Shown piece by piece: positions 11,276 to 21,855 of a stretch of 64,000 nucleotides of DNA (position 1 is its first letter; the number at the start of each line of letters is the position of its first letter). Origin of the DNA: Galerina marginata (lineage: Eukaryota > Basidiomycota > Agaricomycetes > Agaricales > Galerinaceae); NCBI GenBank assembly GCA_023014335.1, contig JAECYW010000010.1, positions 124,001 to 188,000 on the forward strand. Reading direction: 5' to 3'. A program made the position numbers and the translations under genes. Under the pieces are notes generated by a model. It was not told the origin of the DNA. It did not search any database and saw nothing but the letters and a program-made list of their open reading frames with translations.

Positions 11276-12257
11276 CTACTCGGAGTCTGAGTCCGATATT
11301 TCAAGGTACTCTACTGGGGCGGGCTTTCGTCGTTTTGATGGACCTGCAACTGCATTATCGTCGGCCCTACCCCTCTTTCCATTCCTTATAGCTTGTCCCG
11401 GATACTCTGCCTTAGGAAGGTTGTATGCATTCAATTTGCGAATCAACCCATCCAAACCTATGCAGTCTTCCTCGCCAAAATTGGTTGGGCGTATAACCAA
11501 GAATTCGTTCTTCACAATCTTTAATGCACAGAAGGTCGGAATAGGAACAAACTCCCCTCTAAACCTGTCATAGACCGACCAGGATGAGGTGGGAAAATTG
11601 AGGAGGCTACAGAGAGCTGAGTTGAGAAGAAAAGAGTACGTCCCGTTCTTTACGCTTCCTTTTTGCTTAATATAAGTATCAAAAACCTGGTACAAAATAT
11701 AGATAAGTGTCATAAATCTCAGAAAGTCAATAAAGCTTACCTCCAAGTATACGTAGATTTCGACCTCCAGCGGCGCATCCGCATTTTGAGCGACCAGCCC
11801 TATAAATAGAGTTAGGCCAAATCCAAAAATATTGGAGGGAAAAAAACATACGCTGAGCATGAGCTTCAGCCTCGGCCGCAGCCAAACCTTGTGCCGTCGC
11901 ACTTTCTATACCACAACGAGATGACATGGCCTTGGTGAAAGTTTGAAGCGCCTTGAGTAACTGCGAGCGCTCCGCTTCCGCAAGAATTGGCGACATCCTA
12001 TCTTCGTCAGGACAGACCATTTTACCTCGGCCTGGCTTGCACTAGGCCATGTAAGGTTCAGAACGATGTTTGACATGAATTGAACGACTACTTACATAAA
12101 AGCTTCGACGTCCAATGTTGTCTGGAACAGCAGTTCCCATGCAAAGTCCGGCATGATGCTTGTTTCCAAACGGACAAGGAGGAACCCGCCACCTTGGGGC
12201 CAAGAGCTCGAGAAATGCTTTGCGAGGGGAAGTGTTGGAGTTTGCGTTGGAAGACAT
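11276..12257 (-). CDS. KDZ cargo protein with N-terminal GRF-like Cys cluster and acidic SIM-like tail
   Basis: Four exons join in frame: 12257-12096, 12041-11852, 11799-11741 and 11686-11276, giving 273 residues. Residues 26-65 contain PPCPFG, HAGLC, NIGRRSFYC and GKMVC. The GRRSFYC block resembles the GRF zinc finger (GRRFY-x-C...C), but the first two cysteines are spaced unusually. A helical Ala/Glu-rich region follows (about 80-120). The C-terminus has basic nuclear-localisation-like stretches (NGKRGR, PSKRRK) and ends VEYLEISDSDSE, which resembles a SUMO-interacting motif. The gene is divergent from the one at 12931, with 673 bp between the start codons. Function is unknown; a nuclear accessory protein of the transposon is inferred. 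Confidence 0.7.
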
Positions 12258-12930
12258 TGCGTTGGAAGATAAAATTCAGTATCGATGCCGCCCAAGATTG
12301 AGCTCCTTAAATAGTTCCGCTTTAATTGTTTTCATGCCTATTATCGATCCAGACTTATTTCTTTTGGTTTCAGAGTCTTAGAATTGTCATAGAAAGTTCC
12401 CGCTTTCGCTTTATTGTTGGGAAAATCGCTTGAACTACCAGAACGCTGTGTGCGCGTTGTGTCAAAGCGCGACCGGAAAGCCCGGGGCCGTGGCCCACTC
12501 TGCCAAATATGGATCTGCCCGGCTCACGCTTTAAATTTTGTTCTTTTTTTATTCCTGTCATGATCGCTTGGGCCTGCTTGGGCAGAAACTCGCTGTGTCT
12601 TTGCGTCAAAGCGAAACTTTTCGGCTGGTGCATTGTCATGGCCTCATACGCTTGGCCATGGCCACCTCCTACTGCCAAATATGGATATTTACACTGTTTT
12701 AGGGGCGGCCACGGGCCACTAGCTTTGCAGCCGTTTGAAGTTCAACGATGCAATGACGCGTTCTGCCTGGTGGGCCATAAATCTACACAATGGCGCTTTC
12801 CTTGGGTTACGGGCCACCATATCCCAATACTTATATAACTCCTGCAGACGTCCTTAAATGCCCACTTTTTCTGCACCGTTCTTAAACCACTGCTTTCCAT
12901 ACGCTTCCTGGAATTATCTAAATCCTCGCA
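12258..12930. promoter_or_regulatory. Divergent promoter between two cargo genes, with two CArG-type sites
   Basis: CCAAATATGG occurs at 12503-12512 and 12675-12684, each within the longer shared string CTGCCAAATATGGAT. It fits the CC(A/T)6GG consensus bound by MADS-box factors of the SRF/Mcm1 type and is close to palindromic, so it could serve both genes. GC-rich blocks with GGCCGTGGCCC- and GGCCACGGGCC-like inverted sequences flank the sites. Regulation by a MADS protein is inferred. Confidence 0.5.
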
Positions 12931-15017
12931 ATGAAATCCACCGAAGAATCGACCGAGTTTCCCCCCGTTCAAAAATCCTTCCTTAAATCCTTCTATCCGG
13001 AATATGAAAAGTACATCGCCGAGCACAATCCGGAACACAATCCCTACTCAGCGGCATTGACGGAATGGAGGAAAAAGAAGGCAAAGGTTCTCATGGAGGA
13101 TGATTGCATCCAAGATCTGGTGAAAAGTAGCCCGGTAGGAGCAAAGAAATGGGAGCAGGTAATTTGTTTTTGTTTTGTCCTCAACACAATTCTAACTGGG
13201 CCGTTTATAGGCTATCCGACGCTTTTATTGTAACCACTACAACAATAAATTCCTTGCGGATTCTCGCCGCGCTGCTGCGCAGTCTGCCACTCCATCTTTG
13301 ACTGCCGCTCTGTCTTCTTCTTCTTCCGATACCGCCTCTTCCATCCCGTCGACCAACAAAGCCGTTCAAGATGTTCTCCGTCGCGCCATAGTCACTTTTC
13401 TTGGTGACCTATCTGCCCGTGAGATGTTTGCAAGCGAGAATGAAGATGCGATACGCAAGAAGATGGATGATATTAGTGCTGAGAGCCCAAGTTCCACCTT
13501 GGTCGGTGGGGGCTTGCGGAACAAAGCCTTGAAGATCCTCTGGGAGAACGCAGACCAGGACTTGTGGAAAGCCAAGATCGACACTCTCGCCCGGGACATT
13601 CAAGCTAATCGCGAAGAATTTCCAGCCCTGATGCTCCAGGCCCTTCAGAACCTCTGTAACCGCGATCGACTCGGCTCAACTCTCATGTCATTTTCCTATG
13701 CGTTCCGTGACGCTAAGTCAGACTGGATCAAGGGTGGGATGTAAGCCATCTTTCCTATAACACTTCTATTCGTTACTCACGTTTTGGACCATAGGCTTTT
13801 TGCCGGCTATGACGACCACAAAAAGAAGCCTGTCACAGTCAAACCTAGCGACCACAAAGCACAGCTGGATGCATGGCTTGCACATGCCGATGCCGTCTTA
13901 TCGCGTATGTAGCTATTCTATTACCCTTTAGCCTCATTCACTTACGCTCTTCATCCAGGAAAACCCAAAGTCTCAGCCTATAAGATTCCACTAAACGAAG
14001 ACGGCATTCCTATCCCACCCCATATTGAAGTCCTTGAAGCAAGTGTCGTTCAAATAGCCACTTTATTGGATGAGTACCTTGTGGCTTTGTGGGGTATGTA
14101 CACCAAAGCCATGATTTGACGATCTTCAACTAACACTCGTTTGTTTAGAATTTTCTGAATCAAACGGCCCAGTTTCTACCATTCCATGGGAACAGATTGC
14201 TCGTTCTCCAAACGACTACTTCGACGCATCAATCTACCAACTCCCTTGTGCTCTGAAATCACCAGAACAATTGAAATCCGAACCTCTATCGATTCTCGCC
14301 CTATACCAATACTTTTCAACGATCTCCACATCTACCCCCTTCCAATTTCGTTGCAGACCTGCTATTTCCTCCGACAATCTGACCGCAGACAGTGATGATG
14401 ACGACGACGAATTAGACGTTCTTCTCAATCACCGTCCTTCGAAGTCCTTGCCTCCCAAGACTACCAATGACGCTGCTACCGCCCCATGTCCTCGACCCCA
14501 GTTGATTTCCGTTGACACCACTCCCATTCCGAATGCTTCAACGATCTCACCCTCCAAATCACCACTTCTAGCTAATCGAGATACCTCGCCTCCTGGGAAC
14601 GCTCCTACCGATTTGCCATCTGTTATGGGATCTTCCGTTCAAGCGCTTCCGTCAACCGCTACTGAACCGCCGCCGACTCAATCTCCAGGGGAGGCATTAT
14701 CATTCACTGTTTCAAGTGCAAGTGGCATCAACACAGGAAGGTCTGGCGCCGATGCACTAGCAAAATCCTCGACGAAGAAGAAAAACAAGGGGCGCGGACA
14801 ATCGAAAGGCAAAACTGCGACTAACGAGGAGGATAATAGAGCCAAGGACGATAATGGAATGGGGAGCGCTGATCGTGTTCCTCGTCGTGCAAGTACAAGG
14901 ACCGCCGACCTTAAACGCAAGAAAATGGATACGGAGGCCGTCGATACTCAGCCCGCCAAGAAGAGGACGACGCTCAAGGAGAGATGGGCTTGGGTACCAG
15001 TAGGATCAACGCTTTGA
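12931..15017 (+). CDS. KDZ cargo protein of unknown function, 623 residues
   Basis: Five exons (12931-13158, 13211-13740, 13795-13904, 13959-14093, 14149-15017) sum to 624 codons including the stop, with consistent phases. The N-terminal half is folded-looking and helical: FLKSFYPEYEKYIAEHNPE, WEQAIRRFYCNHYNNKF, then SFSYAFRDAKSDWIKGG. The C-terminal third is low-complexity Ser/Pro/Thr, with an acidic run (DSDDDDDELD) and Lys-rich segments (STKKKNKGRG, PAKKRTTLKERWAW) that look like nuclear localisation and nucleic-acid-binding regions. I do not recognise a catalytic domain. Its position directly inside the right terminal repeat, with an intact frame, suggests that it is a maintained part of the element rather than captured host debris. 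Confidence 0.75.
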
Positions 15018-15317
15018 CGAATTCAATTCTACTTAATCGGTTGCGCTGATCATTGGTCTACTTAATCTGGTTTTGTAGCTTATCAGAGTTTGGATTTTTG
15101 CGACATAAACTAATCTCTTTCTTAATCAGTTTGTAATCTCTTAGCCAGTTTAACTTTCTGTTTTCTCTTCGTGTAAATAGGTTTCTGGCTGCTAGTTTAA
15201 TCTATCTTTTAATCAGTAAACTAGTTCAATCTTTCCGACAAACAATCTGGTTTAATCTTTTTACAAACTAAACTGGTTTAATCTATCCTGAGAAGCACAC
15301 CGGCGTAGCCGCATGTA
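15018..15317 (+). repeat. Right subterminal region with repeated GTTTAATCT motifs
   Basis: Short motifs of the type (C/A)TGGTTTAATCT or AGTTTAATCT recur between about 15050 and 15290. They are complementary to the AGATTA-type core of the left subterminal repeats, so both ends may carry the same transposase-binding word in opposite orientation. No gene is present. Confidence 0.6.
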
Positions 15318-15397
15318 TATGCCGCCTGCAAAAAATGTTTAAACCAAGATTGGATTAATCTAATCTGACCAGTTGCATGGGCTGCTGCTTAAACAAA
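15318..15397 (-). repeat. Right terminal inverted repeat of the KDZ element
   Basis: Reverse complement of 3006-3085, about 76 of 80 positions identical. It ends in GCTTAAACAAA, followed by 16 further bases before the target duplication. Confidence 0.9.
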
Positions 15398-15413
15398 ATC
15401 CTTATGGATTTTT

Positions 15414-15420
15414 GGGATAA
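15414..15420. repeat. Target-site duplication, right copy
   Basis: GGGATAA, identical to 2983-2989. The following AACCTGGATGAAG continues the DUF6534 exon in frame. Confidence 0.75.
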
Positions 15421-16958
15421 AACCTGGATGAAGCTATTTGTGCATCTGACATTTATTCGAAGAGCTTTTGGAGACTCATGATTTTTAGGTCATGCTTTTG
15501 CTTGTCTGCGACACGACTAATACTGTTTTTGACTTCATATACCTCTATAAGTCGCTCATCCTTCGTTTTGGTTTGTCGTCCCCTTAATCTATCTGCCAAT
15601 GCTGGTCTCACTCTCTTGTCTTCTTCTTCAGGAGACCCTTCATCCTTAGCTATGGCTGACTGGCGTTCGTTTCCTGCCTGAGACATTGTGAGCTATTTAA
15701 ACACATTATTTTTTTCTTGACAGTCTTTGCTACTGGTCAGTCGCCCTTCTGTATCCATCATTTAGCATGGCTGATTCATGATTTAATTTCAGATCCTGCG
15801 ATCACTGTGAGTGGCCTTCTCAAAGTGACCCGTTCATGTATTCTCAGTTTCACAAACTAGGGGATCACAGCTAGCCTTGTCCAGTTTTTTTTTGCATGGC
15901 GTGTGCGTGTCTTGACGCGCATTTGGCCGCCGGTTATCCTTGTATTTCTCGGTGCTTTATCTGGAGGAGGTAAGTTAGAGTTTTTTCTCCGTTTTACTCT
16001 TCCCTTACCCTTTTTAGCGGGTGCGATTGCAACCTCATTCAATGTCGGTCGCACCCCCGAATTTGTGTACTTTCGCGACTTTAAGGAAGGATTTTTATCA
16101 GTCCTAAATGATGATTTCTCACCTAACCTCTCTTTTGATAGGGCGTGGTGATTATGTGGCTCGCCTCTGAAAGTATCACCGATATAATCATCACAGCCAT
16201 CTTGGTTTGGTATCTGTAAGCTAAAATATTGCTAGCGCATCGTTTCATCCAATAACTTGATCCGCAGGGTATGACATACAGGTTCTTTCAATTAGGAAGG
16301 GTGTTGAATGTTGTAATTTTGTACTATTGTATGATTCAGAGGTGCCACAAAACCGGCTTCCAGGAGTCCGACTTCATCATAGATCGTGTTATTCGCGGTA
16401 CGCACACGCCGACGCTTGCCTTACGTCTTACTAATTCCAAAACAAAGTAACGGTCCAGACGGGTATGATAACATCTTTCGTGGCAACTCTTGATTTGATA
16501 GTCTTCCTGACCGACGTACGTATCAACGCCACTATCTTCAGAAAGAGTAAATAATAATTTCTTTCCTACTCAAGCCAACGGGAACGTGAGAGTTCCTGAT
16601 TGTTTCGCTATAAATTGCTGAGAGATCCTGAAGGCACCTCATTTTCAATTTCCCTCTTTGCAAGCTTTACACGAACTGCCTTATGAGCAGCCTCAATTCC
16701 CGAGGCGGTTGGCAATTTGGAACAACTAAACCGAATTTGACAACATTTTTGTCAGAGAGGAATATGGAATTGAACACTCCTCCCCAAAGTCCACTCAGCC
16801 CAACCAGTCCCCACGGCTTCAATTACCATTATCGAACTTCTTCCAACGACCTAACCAACGACTATAAGGAACTTTCCGCTCATAAACGGAATCGAAACGC
16901 TGGGTATTTGTCCTCTCTTCCGCGGCCGGTTCGTCGACTTCATTCGGTGGTCTCTTGA
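15414..16958 (+). pseudogene. DUF6534 membrane protein, 3' part, separated from its 5' half by the transposon
   Basis: Exons follow the DUF6534 family order. DKTWMKLF (to 15439) joins across an intron to VMLLLVCDTTNTVFDFIYLY (from 15489). Then come ADW-LFATDPAIT over two introns, GITASLVQFFFAWRVRVLT near 15860-15920, GAIATSFNVGRTPEFVYFRD near 16020-16080, GVVIMWLASESITDIIITA near 16141-16200, CHKTGFQESDFIIDRVIR near 16345-16395, QTGMITSFVATLDLIVFLTD, and HLIFNFPLCKLYTNCLMSSL followed by NSRGGWQFGT near 16640-16720. A Ser/Pro-rich cytosolic tail ends at 16958. No inactivating change apart from the insertion was seen; one intron near 16100-16141 would be unusually short. The antisense frame at 15453-15686 is only a shadow. 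Confidence 0.8.
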
Positions 16959-17505
16959 AGGTTTCTAAATGACTTTCTCAGCCGGCGGTTATGCAATTCA
17001 AAAAGCAGACACAACCGGAGGAATCGGTGCGGGTTGGATCAGGACCTGACAGTGACACTAACTCAAGGTTTCTTAGGGATAGTATTGGGGATGGAATGTC
17101 TCTCTGTCAATTGATACGGGTGCGAATGTTCAGATGGGTGGTCGAGATAGAAAAATGGACAAGGAATATCCGAGCCGACGGTCAAAGATGACAGCAAGTG
17201 TTTCGTTAACTTCATTAATCGACGGCATTCGACGAGTGTACTGAGGGTAAAGCAAACTTGCCAAAAACATTCTAATCAAGAGGAGGCGAAAGACATAGAT
17301 GATTTGATGTCAGCAAACTGGCATTCTAGAAGTCTGTAGCCCGAGCTGATGACGTCGCAACTCTGCTTGCTGGGAACTTCAATTGCTGCAAGGTCAGATA
17401 AAAATTTGGGTTACAATAATATTCTTGCTTGTCAATACATGAAGAAATTCCTTAAGAAAAGACAATGTCCTGCAATATTCATCCGACAAACACGTAATTC
17501 GATGC
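16959..17505. other. Intergenic, between convergent genes; nothing recognised
   Basis: Holds the 3' flanks of the DUF6534 gene (plus) and the sedolisin gene (minus). Small frames at 16991-17191 and 17349-17540 resemble no family. Confidence 0.5.
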
Positions 17506-20388
17506 TCAAGGCAGAGCTAGAAAGAGGGGAAGCAGCTTAGAGAAGTTGGGTGTGCCGACACCTAGAAAGCGGTGAAGAAAATCAATTGGGTGAAATTGAC
17601 AGGCAGGATAAGGACTGGGTACTAACCAGTGACAGGATCCCAGCCAGTGGTGCTAGAAAGTATATTAGCTAAGATGTCGTACTGAGTCGTGGGAGACATA
17701 CGCTGTGAATCCGGCCGTACCTGTGAGGATTCTTGAGAAAGAGGGCTAAACTAAGAGATATTTTGGGAACTCACCGCATCCTTGGTTTCCTCCAGAGGTG
17801 ATATCGTTGAAGCCGGAAGCGAAGCTGGCAGAGTAAATCTTTTCACGCGAATGCAAAAAAATGTCAACTCTTCCCACAGTAGACTCAAAGTTACACGCAC
17901 TGAGGGATTTATAAAACCGACAGGTCCCTTTCCAGCAGCAAGGCGTGCGTCATTAATAAGGGTAATAAGAGATCCGACGACCGGGGAAGAAGCAGAAGTT
18001 CCGAAAACAAGACTGAAGGTACCATCGATACCTTCCAAAATGTTAAGAGACAAGCCGAACTGAGGTTTGAATTTGTTTACCAATGACATAGTTGGCTCTG
18101 CACAGGGAGTAAGTGGGGTTAGTTGTGTAATTCCATTCATAAATCGTTGATAACCGTACCCATTAGCAGAGAGATCAGGGAACGCTCGAACCTTTTCAAG
18201 TTAAGCGAGGGTCGAAAGAGCACTAGTGGAGATTTCATTACCTTGCCAGTGTTATTAAATTGGGCAGAGGTAAAGGGCGGTTTGTGGTTGGTCAGAAAGC
18301 CAGTGACTGCAGTAGCTTGATAATCCGGCATTCTACAGAATCGAGCTGTGAGGTTGAATTTCTTGAGACGCTAAGTAAGATATCTTACGCGAAGATGTTC
18401 GAAAATCCTCCACCCGAGAAGATTACCTGTTCACAAGCACCTTCAGGATCGTTGACGGTGCTGCCTGGATTGACTTGAGTGGCTCCGACTGCGGTGACAA
18501 ACGGGCAGGTAACCTGGAAGACACTTAGTAACAAAGTAAGAGAACTTAGTGAGTTTTGGCTTACTGGGAAACCAGGACTGAAGACCTTTCCTCGGTTGGA
18601 TGGTTGATCTGCTCAGCACCATTCAGTAGTGCAATCTTACAGAGCAGAGAAGTTCAGGTGCGTACGATTTGCGGTCAGGCAGACACCGCCGCCGCCAGCG
18701 ACACCATCGTCACCACTACTGTACAGGACAGTGGTGCCCAGCATTCCGAGCTAATTTTCTTAAGTTGAGCACACAGAGGTATGGAAAGAAACCGACCGAA
18801 CCTTAGCATATTCCGTACATTGTCGATTTGCAAATTTCGCTGTGACCGATGCCTCGTCCTGACCGTATGAGACCGAGACCACAAAGGGTGGGGCAGCAAT
18901 ACCACAGGATTCGGGACCTGATGATCATCAAAATCTAACAGTAATTCCAATGACAAGACTCAGACCTTTGAATCCTCCTTTGGCAGTATCAGGATAGATA
19001 CCATCCTGTCAATAATGATGAGCAAAGGTTGCGCCACCACGCGTAAATCGCTACCTGTGTGGGATCATCTCCACCTTGGAAGGTGCAGAACGAGCCATCA
19101 ACGGCGTCAAGCCAGTTATCGAATCCAGCCCCTTCATGGGAATATAAATAGGATCACCAGAGAAAGCAAGTTGTTCACTGACCTTCAACGATATCTCCGG
19201 TTTGAAGAAGAGTGATTGGTTGCGGCGCTGTAAGGCCCATGGCGTATTCCAAGTCAAGGTCACTTTCTCCGTTGAAATCGAAGCTTTGTTGCGTAGTTTG
19301 AACAACGGCTAACATCTCCGGGCTGAGTTAAGGTTTTGAGCACCTAGGTTGCACCCACCTCCATCAATCAAGACGTTCTTTGGACGAACACCGACAAGAC
19401 TTGGGGAAAAGTTACTAAGGGAAAACATTAGGACAAAATTGAAAGGAATAAATTATCGGGACGAACCCGAAGAAAAGGTCTAGATCTGCTGCTAAGAATG
19501 CCTGCGGGGTGAATTCCACTGATTGCGGAGTTGGTTAACATCAGCCACTGTCGCGAGCGAAATGGTGTGACAGCGTACCAATGCCGTACGAGTTCTTTGC
19601 AGTTGCAACAGGGGTATAATTAACTGCATAAAGGGCACGCAGGCAGTCTAACGTAATATTCTCATCGCAAGTCGCCAGAGTTGGCGTAATGGTAACAAGC
19701 TTGTCGGATTTCTTCGGTCCAGTTCTTGCAGAGGGCATACCAAGACCACCTCCTCTCTTCCTTAATGCCAAAGGAGAAGGACGATGGTTGAATTGAACGG
19801 TCGGTCTGATCAAATCGATGTGATCGCGAACATGAGCAGGAAGAGAATAATTGTGGCAACCTTTATATAATAATAACAACGTTTGGGTGTTAGCAAAAGC
19901 TCGGGTATAATGATGGTGAACCGACCAAATTGTTCATCGCCAGAAGGGTGACTATAGACGTTGTATTCGGCCTTGAGAAGGTCTTCAACCTCGGCAGTAG
20001 TGGCGTCCACCGAGATCCAACCTTTGTTGGCGGAGATACGCAAACGATCACGAGAGAATCCTGAATCGACAAGCCATTTCGTCACTAAAGATATGGTTTC
20101 ATCGCTGGGTGCAAACAGGTCGACTATCTCTGCAGGTGTATAATGATTCCCGAAGGTGGGCGAATCTGGATGAGACACGGCCATTAACAGCTCTTCAACG
20201 CGGTGAATATTTTGCTGCGCGAGGCCAAACCGCATGGGCAGGATCTTGTCAGCCTCGAGACGACGGGAGAGCTCCCAGTCAAGAGGATCGGCAGCCCTCT
20301 TCTCATGGAGAATATGAGAAGACTTGGGCGAAGGGGCTGCAGAGACGAGGCCGACGAGCGCTGCGTAAACAGCGAGTTTGAAGTGCAT
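17506..20388 (-). CDS. Sedolisin-family serine-carboxyl peptidase (S53), secreted, copy 1
   Basis: A secreted acid protease related to tripeptidyl peptidase. MHFKLAVYAALVGLVSAAPS is a signal peptide. The pro-kumamolisin activation domain follows (SHPDSPTFGNHYTPAEIV, FAPSDETI, WISVDATTAEVEDLLKAEY). The catalytic domain begins near 19800 after a phase-1 intron. Family motifs are present: LATCDENITLDCLRALY, the E-x3-D pair in GESDLDL, SSGDDGVAGG near 18710, CPFVTAVGATQVNPG near 18500, the GTSAS serine motif near 18000, FNDITSGGNQGCG near 17800, and GWDPVTGVGTPNFSK at the end. About fifteen introns. The exon near 18700-18560 needs the donor in AATC/GTACGC to stay in frame, and with it the gene looks intact. 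It is paralogous to the gene at 27886-30762 in opposite orientation. Confidence 0.88.
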
Positions 20389-21455
20389 TGCGTTCCACGC
20401 TGATGGTACACCAGTAGACAGAGTTGATCTGCTTCCCCGTCACCCTTTTATAATGAAGACGGATAAGCATCGTAGTATGTACCAGCGGCAGCCACCGGGT
20501 TTCTAGATATATGGGAGAAAAAGGACTGCAGGCCGCGCTGCTCCAGTGCCGGAAGCGTAGGCGGTGGACGCGTATCGCATGGTCCGTCAAGGTGATCGTC
20601 CTATCATGGTATGAGACGAGGGAACCGGTGGATAATATTCGAGCAGAGCACGCGACAAGATACGCCGTCATACATTGCTTGGGAAGAAACTTTGAATCCC
20701 CTAAATTTAGTGTCCGTAACTCGGGAAGAGTATTCCCCTGCAAAGTCAGAAGTTCGAATGCTCTGCTGTCGATGATAACGGTAAGATGACCATAATTCAT
20801 AGCACCGATATGAAATAGAGTAGACGAGGTTGGGGTTGGGTTCCGAATTCAGCCCAAACACGAAAGATTGAAGGTCTGCTTCAGAAAGGTGAAGCTAAAA
20901 ATATGGGGAGCAATTGGGTAATTGAACCCAGCTGAAGAAGCAGCAGCCGCATCGCTCAGAGAGAACGGAACAAAGATGGTAAACATCCTCGTCGGAAGAA
21001 CTTCATCACAGCTTATCCATCTCGTTTTAGGTGGGAGTGCTGACTGATAACTTAAAATAAGCCACTGTTGGAAGCAAACCAAGAGGATTCTTGATGGTTC
21101 ATGGGAACTATATATCTATACCATTGCCGCAATATCAATCTCCTGTACAAAAGAAGATAAGCATTTTACACGGGTATGATCATAGGAACAACCATCTCAA
21201 TATTTCTGCTAGCCAATCCCATTTCTGAATGAAGCAGCACGTTCAAAGCAAGTCGCGAATCGGATGTAAATCCCTGTAAATCCAATGACTTCAAGTTGGG
21301 AATCCTTGTAGGTGTCCTCCATGCGTTCAAGCTGATTCCGCTGCAGTGTAGCTAGAAAAGGTAGGATTTGAGGCAGTAATATAAAGCATCGTGCTTTTCC
21401 CAAGACTGAGGTGAATCTGAGCAAGTTGTGAGTTACTAAAGTTGTAGATTTGAGG
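20389..21455. other. Intergenic; sedolisin promoter and unassigned DNA
   Basis: Beyond the TATA box of the sedolisin gene I see no gene. The frames at 20511-20789, 20849-21082 and 21209-21514 lack family resemblance and consistent splicing. Confidence 0.4.
20445..20452 (-). promoter_or_regulatory. TATA box of sedolisin copy 1
   Basis: TATAAAAG on the minus strand, 57 bp upstream of the ATG at 20388, fits a core promoter for a strongly inducible secreted enzyme. Confidence 0.6.
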
Positions 21456-21733
21456 CGGAGTTTAAAATATGTAGAGGGGCAGATGGGCTTGGCTGGAGTG
21501 GCAATCATGATCATTGATTCCTTACACCAAAGCCTTCAAGATGAAGGATATTGCCATGTCATTAGATACAAGGTCATTCTGTACCGCGCCTTCGCGGAGT
21601 TTAAAATATGTAGAGGGGCAGATGGGCTTGGCTGGAGTGGCAATCATGATCATTGATTCCTTACACCAAAGCCTTCAAGATGAAGGATATTGCCATGTCA
21701 TTAGATACAAGGTCATTCTGTACCGCGCCTTCG
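21456..21733 (+). repeat. Perfect 139-bp tandem duplication
   Basis: 21456-21594 and 21595-21733 are identical as far as I can compare them. Each starts CGGAGTTTAAAATATGTAGA and ends GTACCGCGCCTTCG. It lies 120 bp beyond the 3' end of HIS1. The frames crossing it (21450-21656, 21514-21747) are by-products of the repeat. Confidence 0.92.
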
Positions 21734-21855
21734 CAGTGTTAAAATGACTCAGTATCAAGGTCGTTGGGCCATAACTTGCGTGTGCTTGATACGCTTTGTT
21801 CGCACAGGTCTCACCTCGTCGTTACATTCCAGCGTCTTTCATATCATTCGTCCGC

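Larger units (their letters stand above)
2990..15413. mobile_element. KDZ (Kyakuja-Dileera-Zisupton) DNA transposon with cargo, 12.4 kb
   Basis: Seen directly: 80-bp terminal inverted repeats (3006-3085 and 15318-15397) that differ at only about four positions; 16-nt outer ends of equal length on both sides; and identical 7-bp flanks GGGATAA. Inside are a CxC2-type KDZ transposase on the minus strand (3418-7460), cargo genes at 9082-10220 (probable), 11276-12257 and 12931-15017, and subterminal repeats at both ends. Known of the family: KDZ transposases are DDE enzymes expanded in mushroom-forming fungi, and large elements often carry extra genes, in some fungi TET/JBP dioxygenases. No TET/JBP gene was recognised here. 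The element lies in an exon of a DUF6534 gene, seven bases after a splice acceptor. The open transposase and near-identical ends suggest a young and possibly active copy. Confidence 0.85.

Noticed and set aside
14678..14920. 80-codon minus frame opposite the large cargo gene
   Set aside because: Antisense of a low-complexity Ser/Lys region; no splice or family support.
15453..15686. 77-codon minus-strand frame just outside the right transposon end
   Set aside because: The plus strand here carries DUF6534 exons with family sequence and proper introns; the minus frame is an antisense shadow.
20752..20775. GTTCGAAT sequence resembling a tRNA T-loop
   Set aside because: No matching acceptor, D or anticodon stems could be folded around it.
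21450..21747. Open frames across the 139-bp tandem repeat, sharing the same peptide twice
   Set aside because: They exist only because the repeat has no stop in that frame; no start context, introns or family resemblance.
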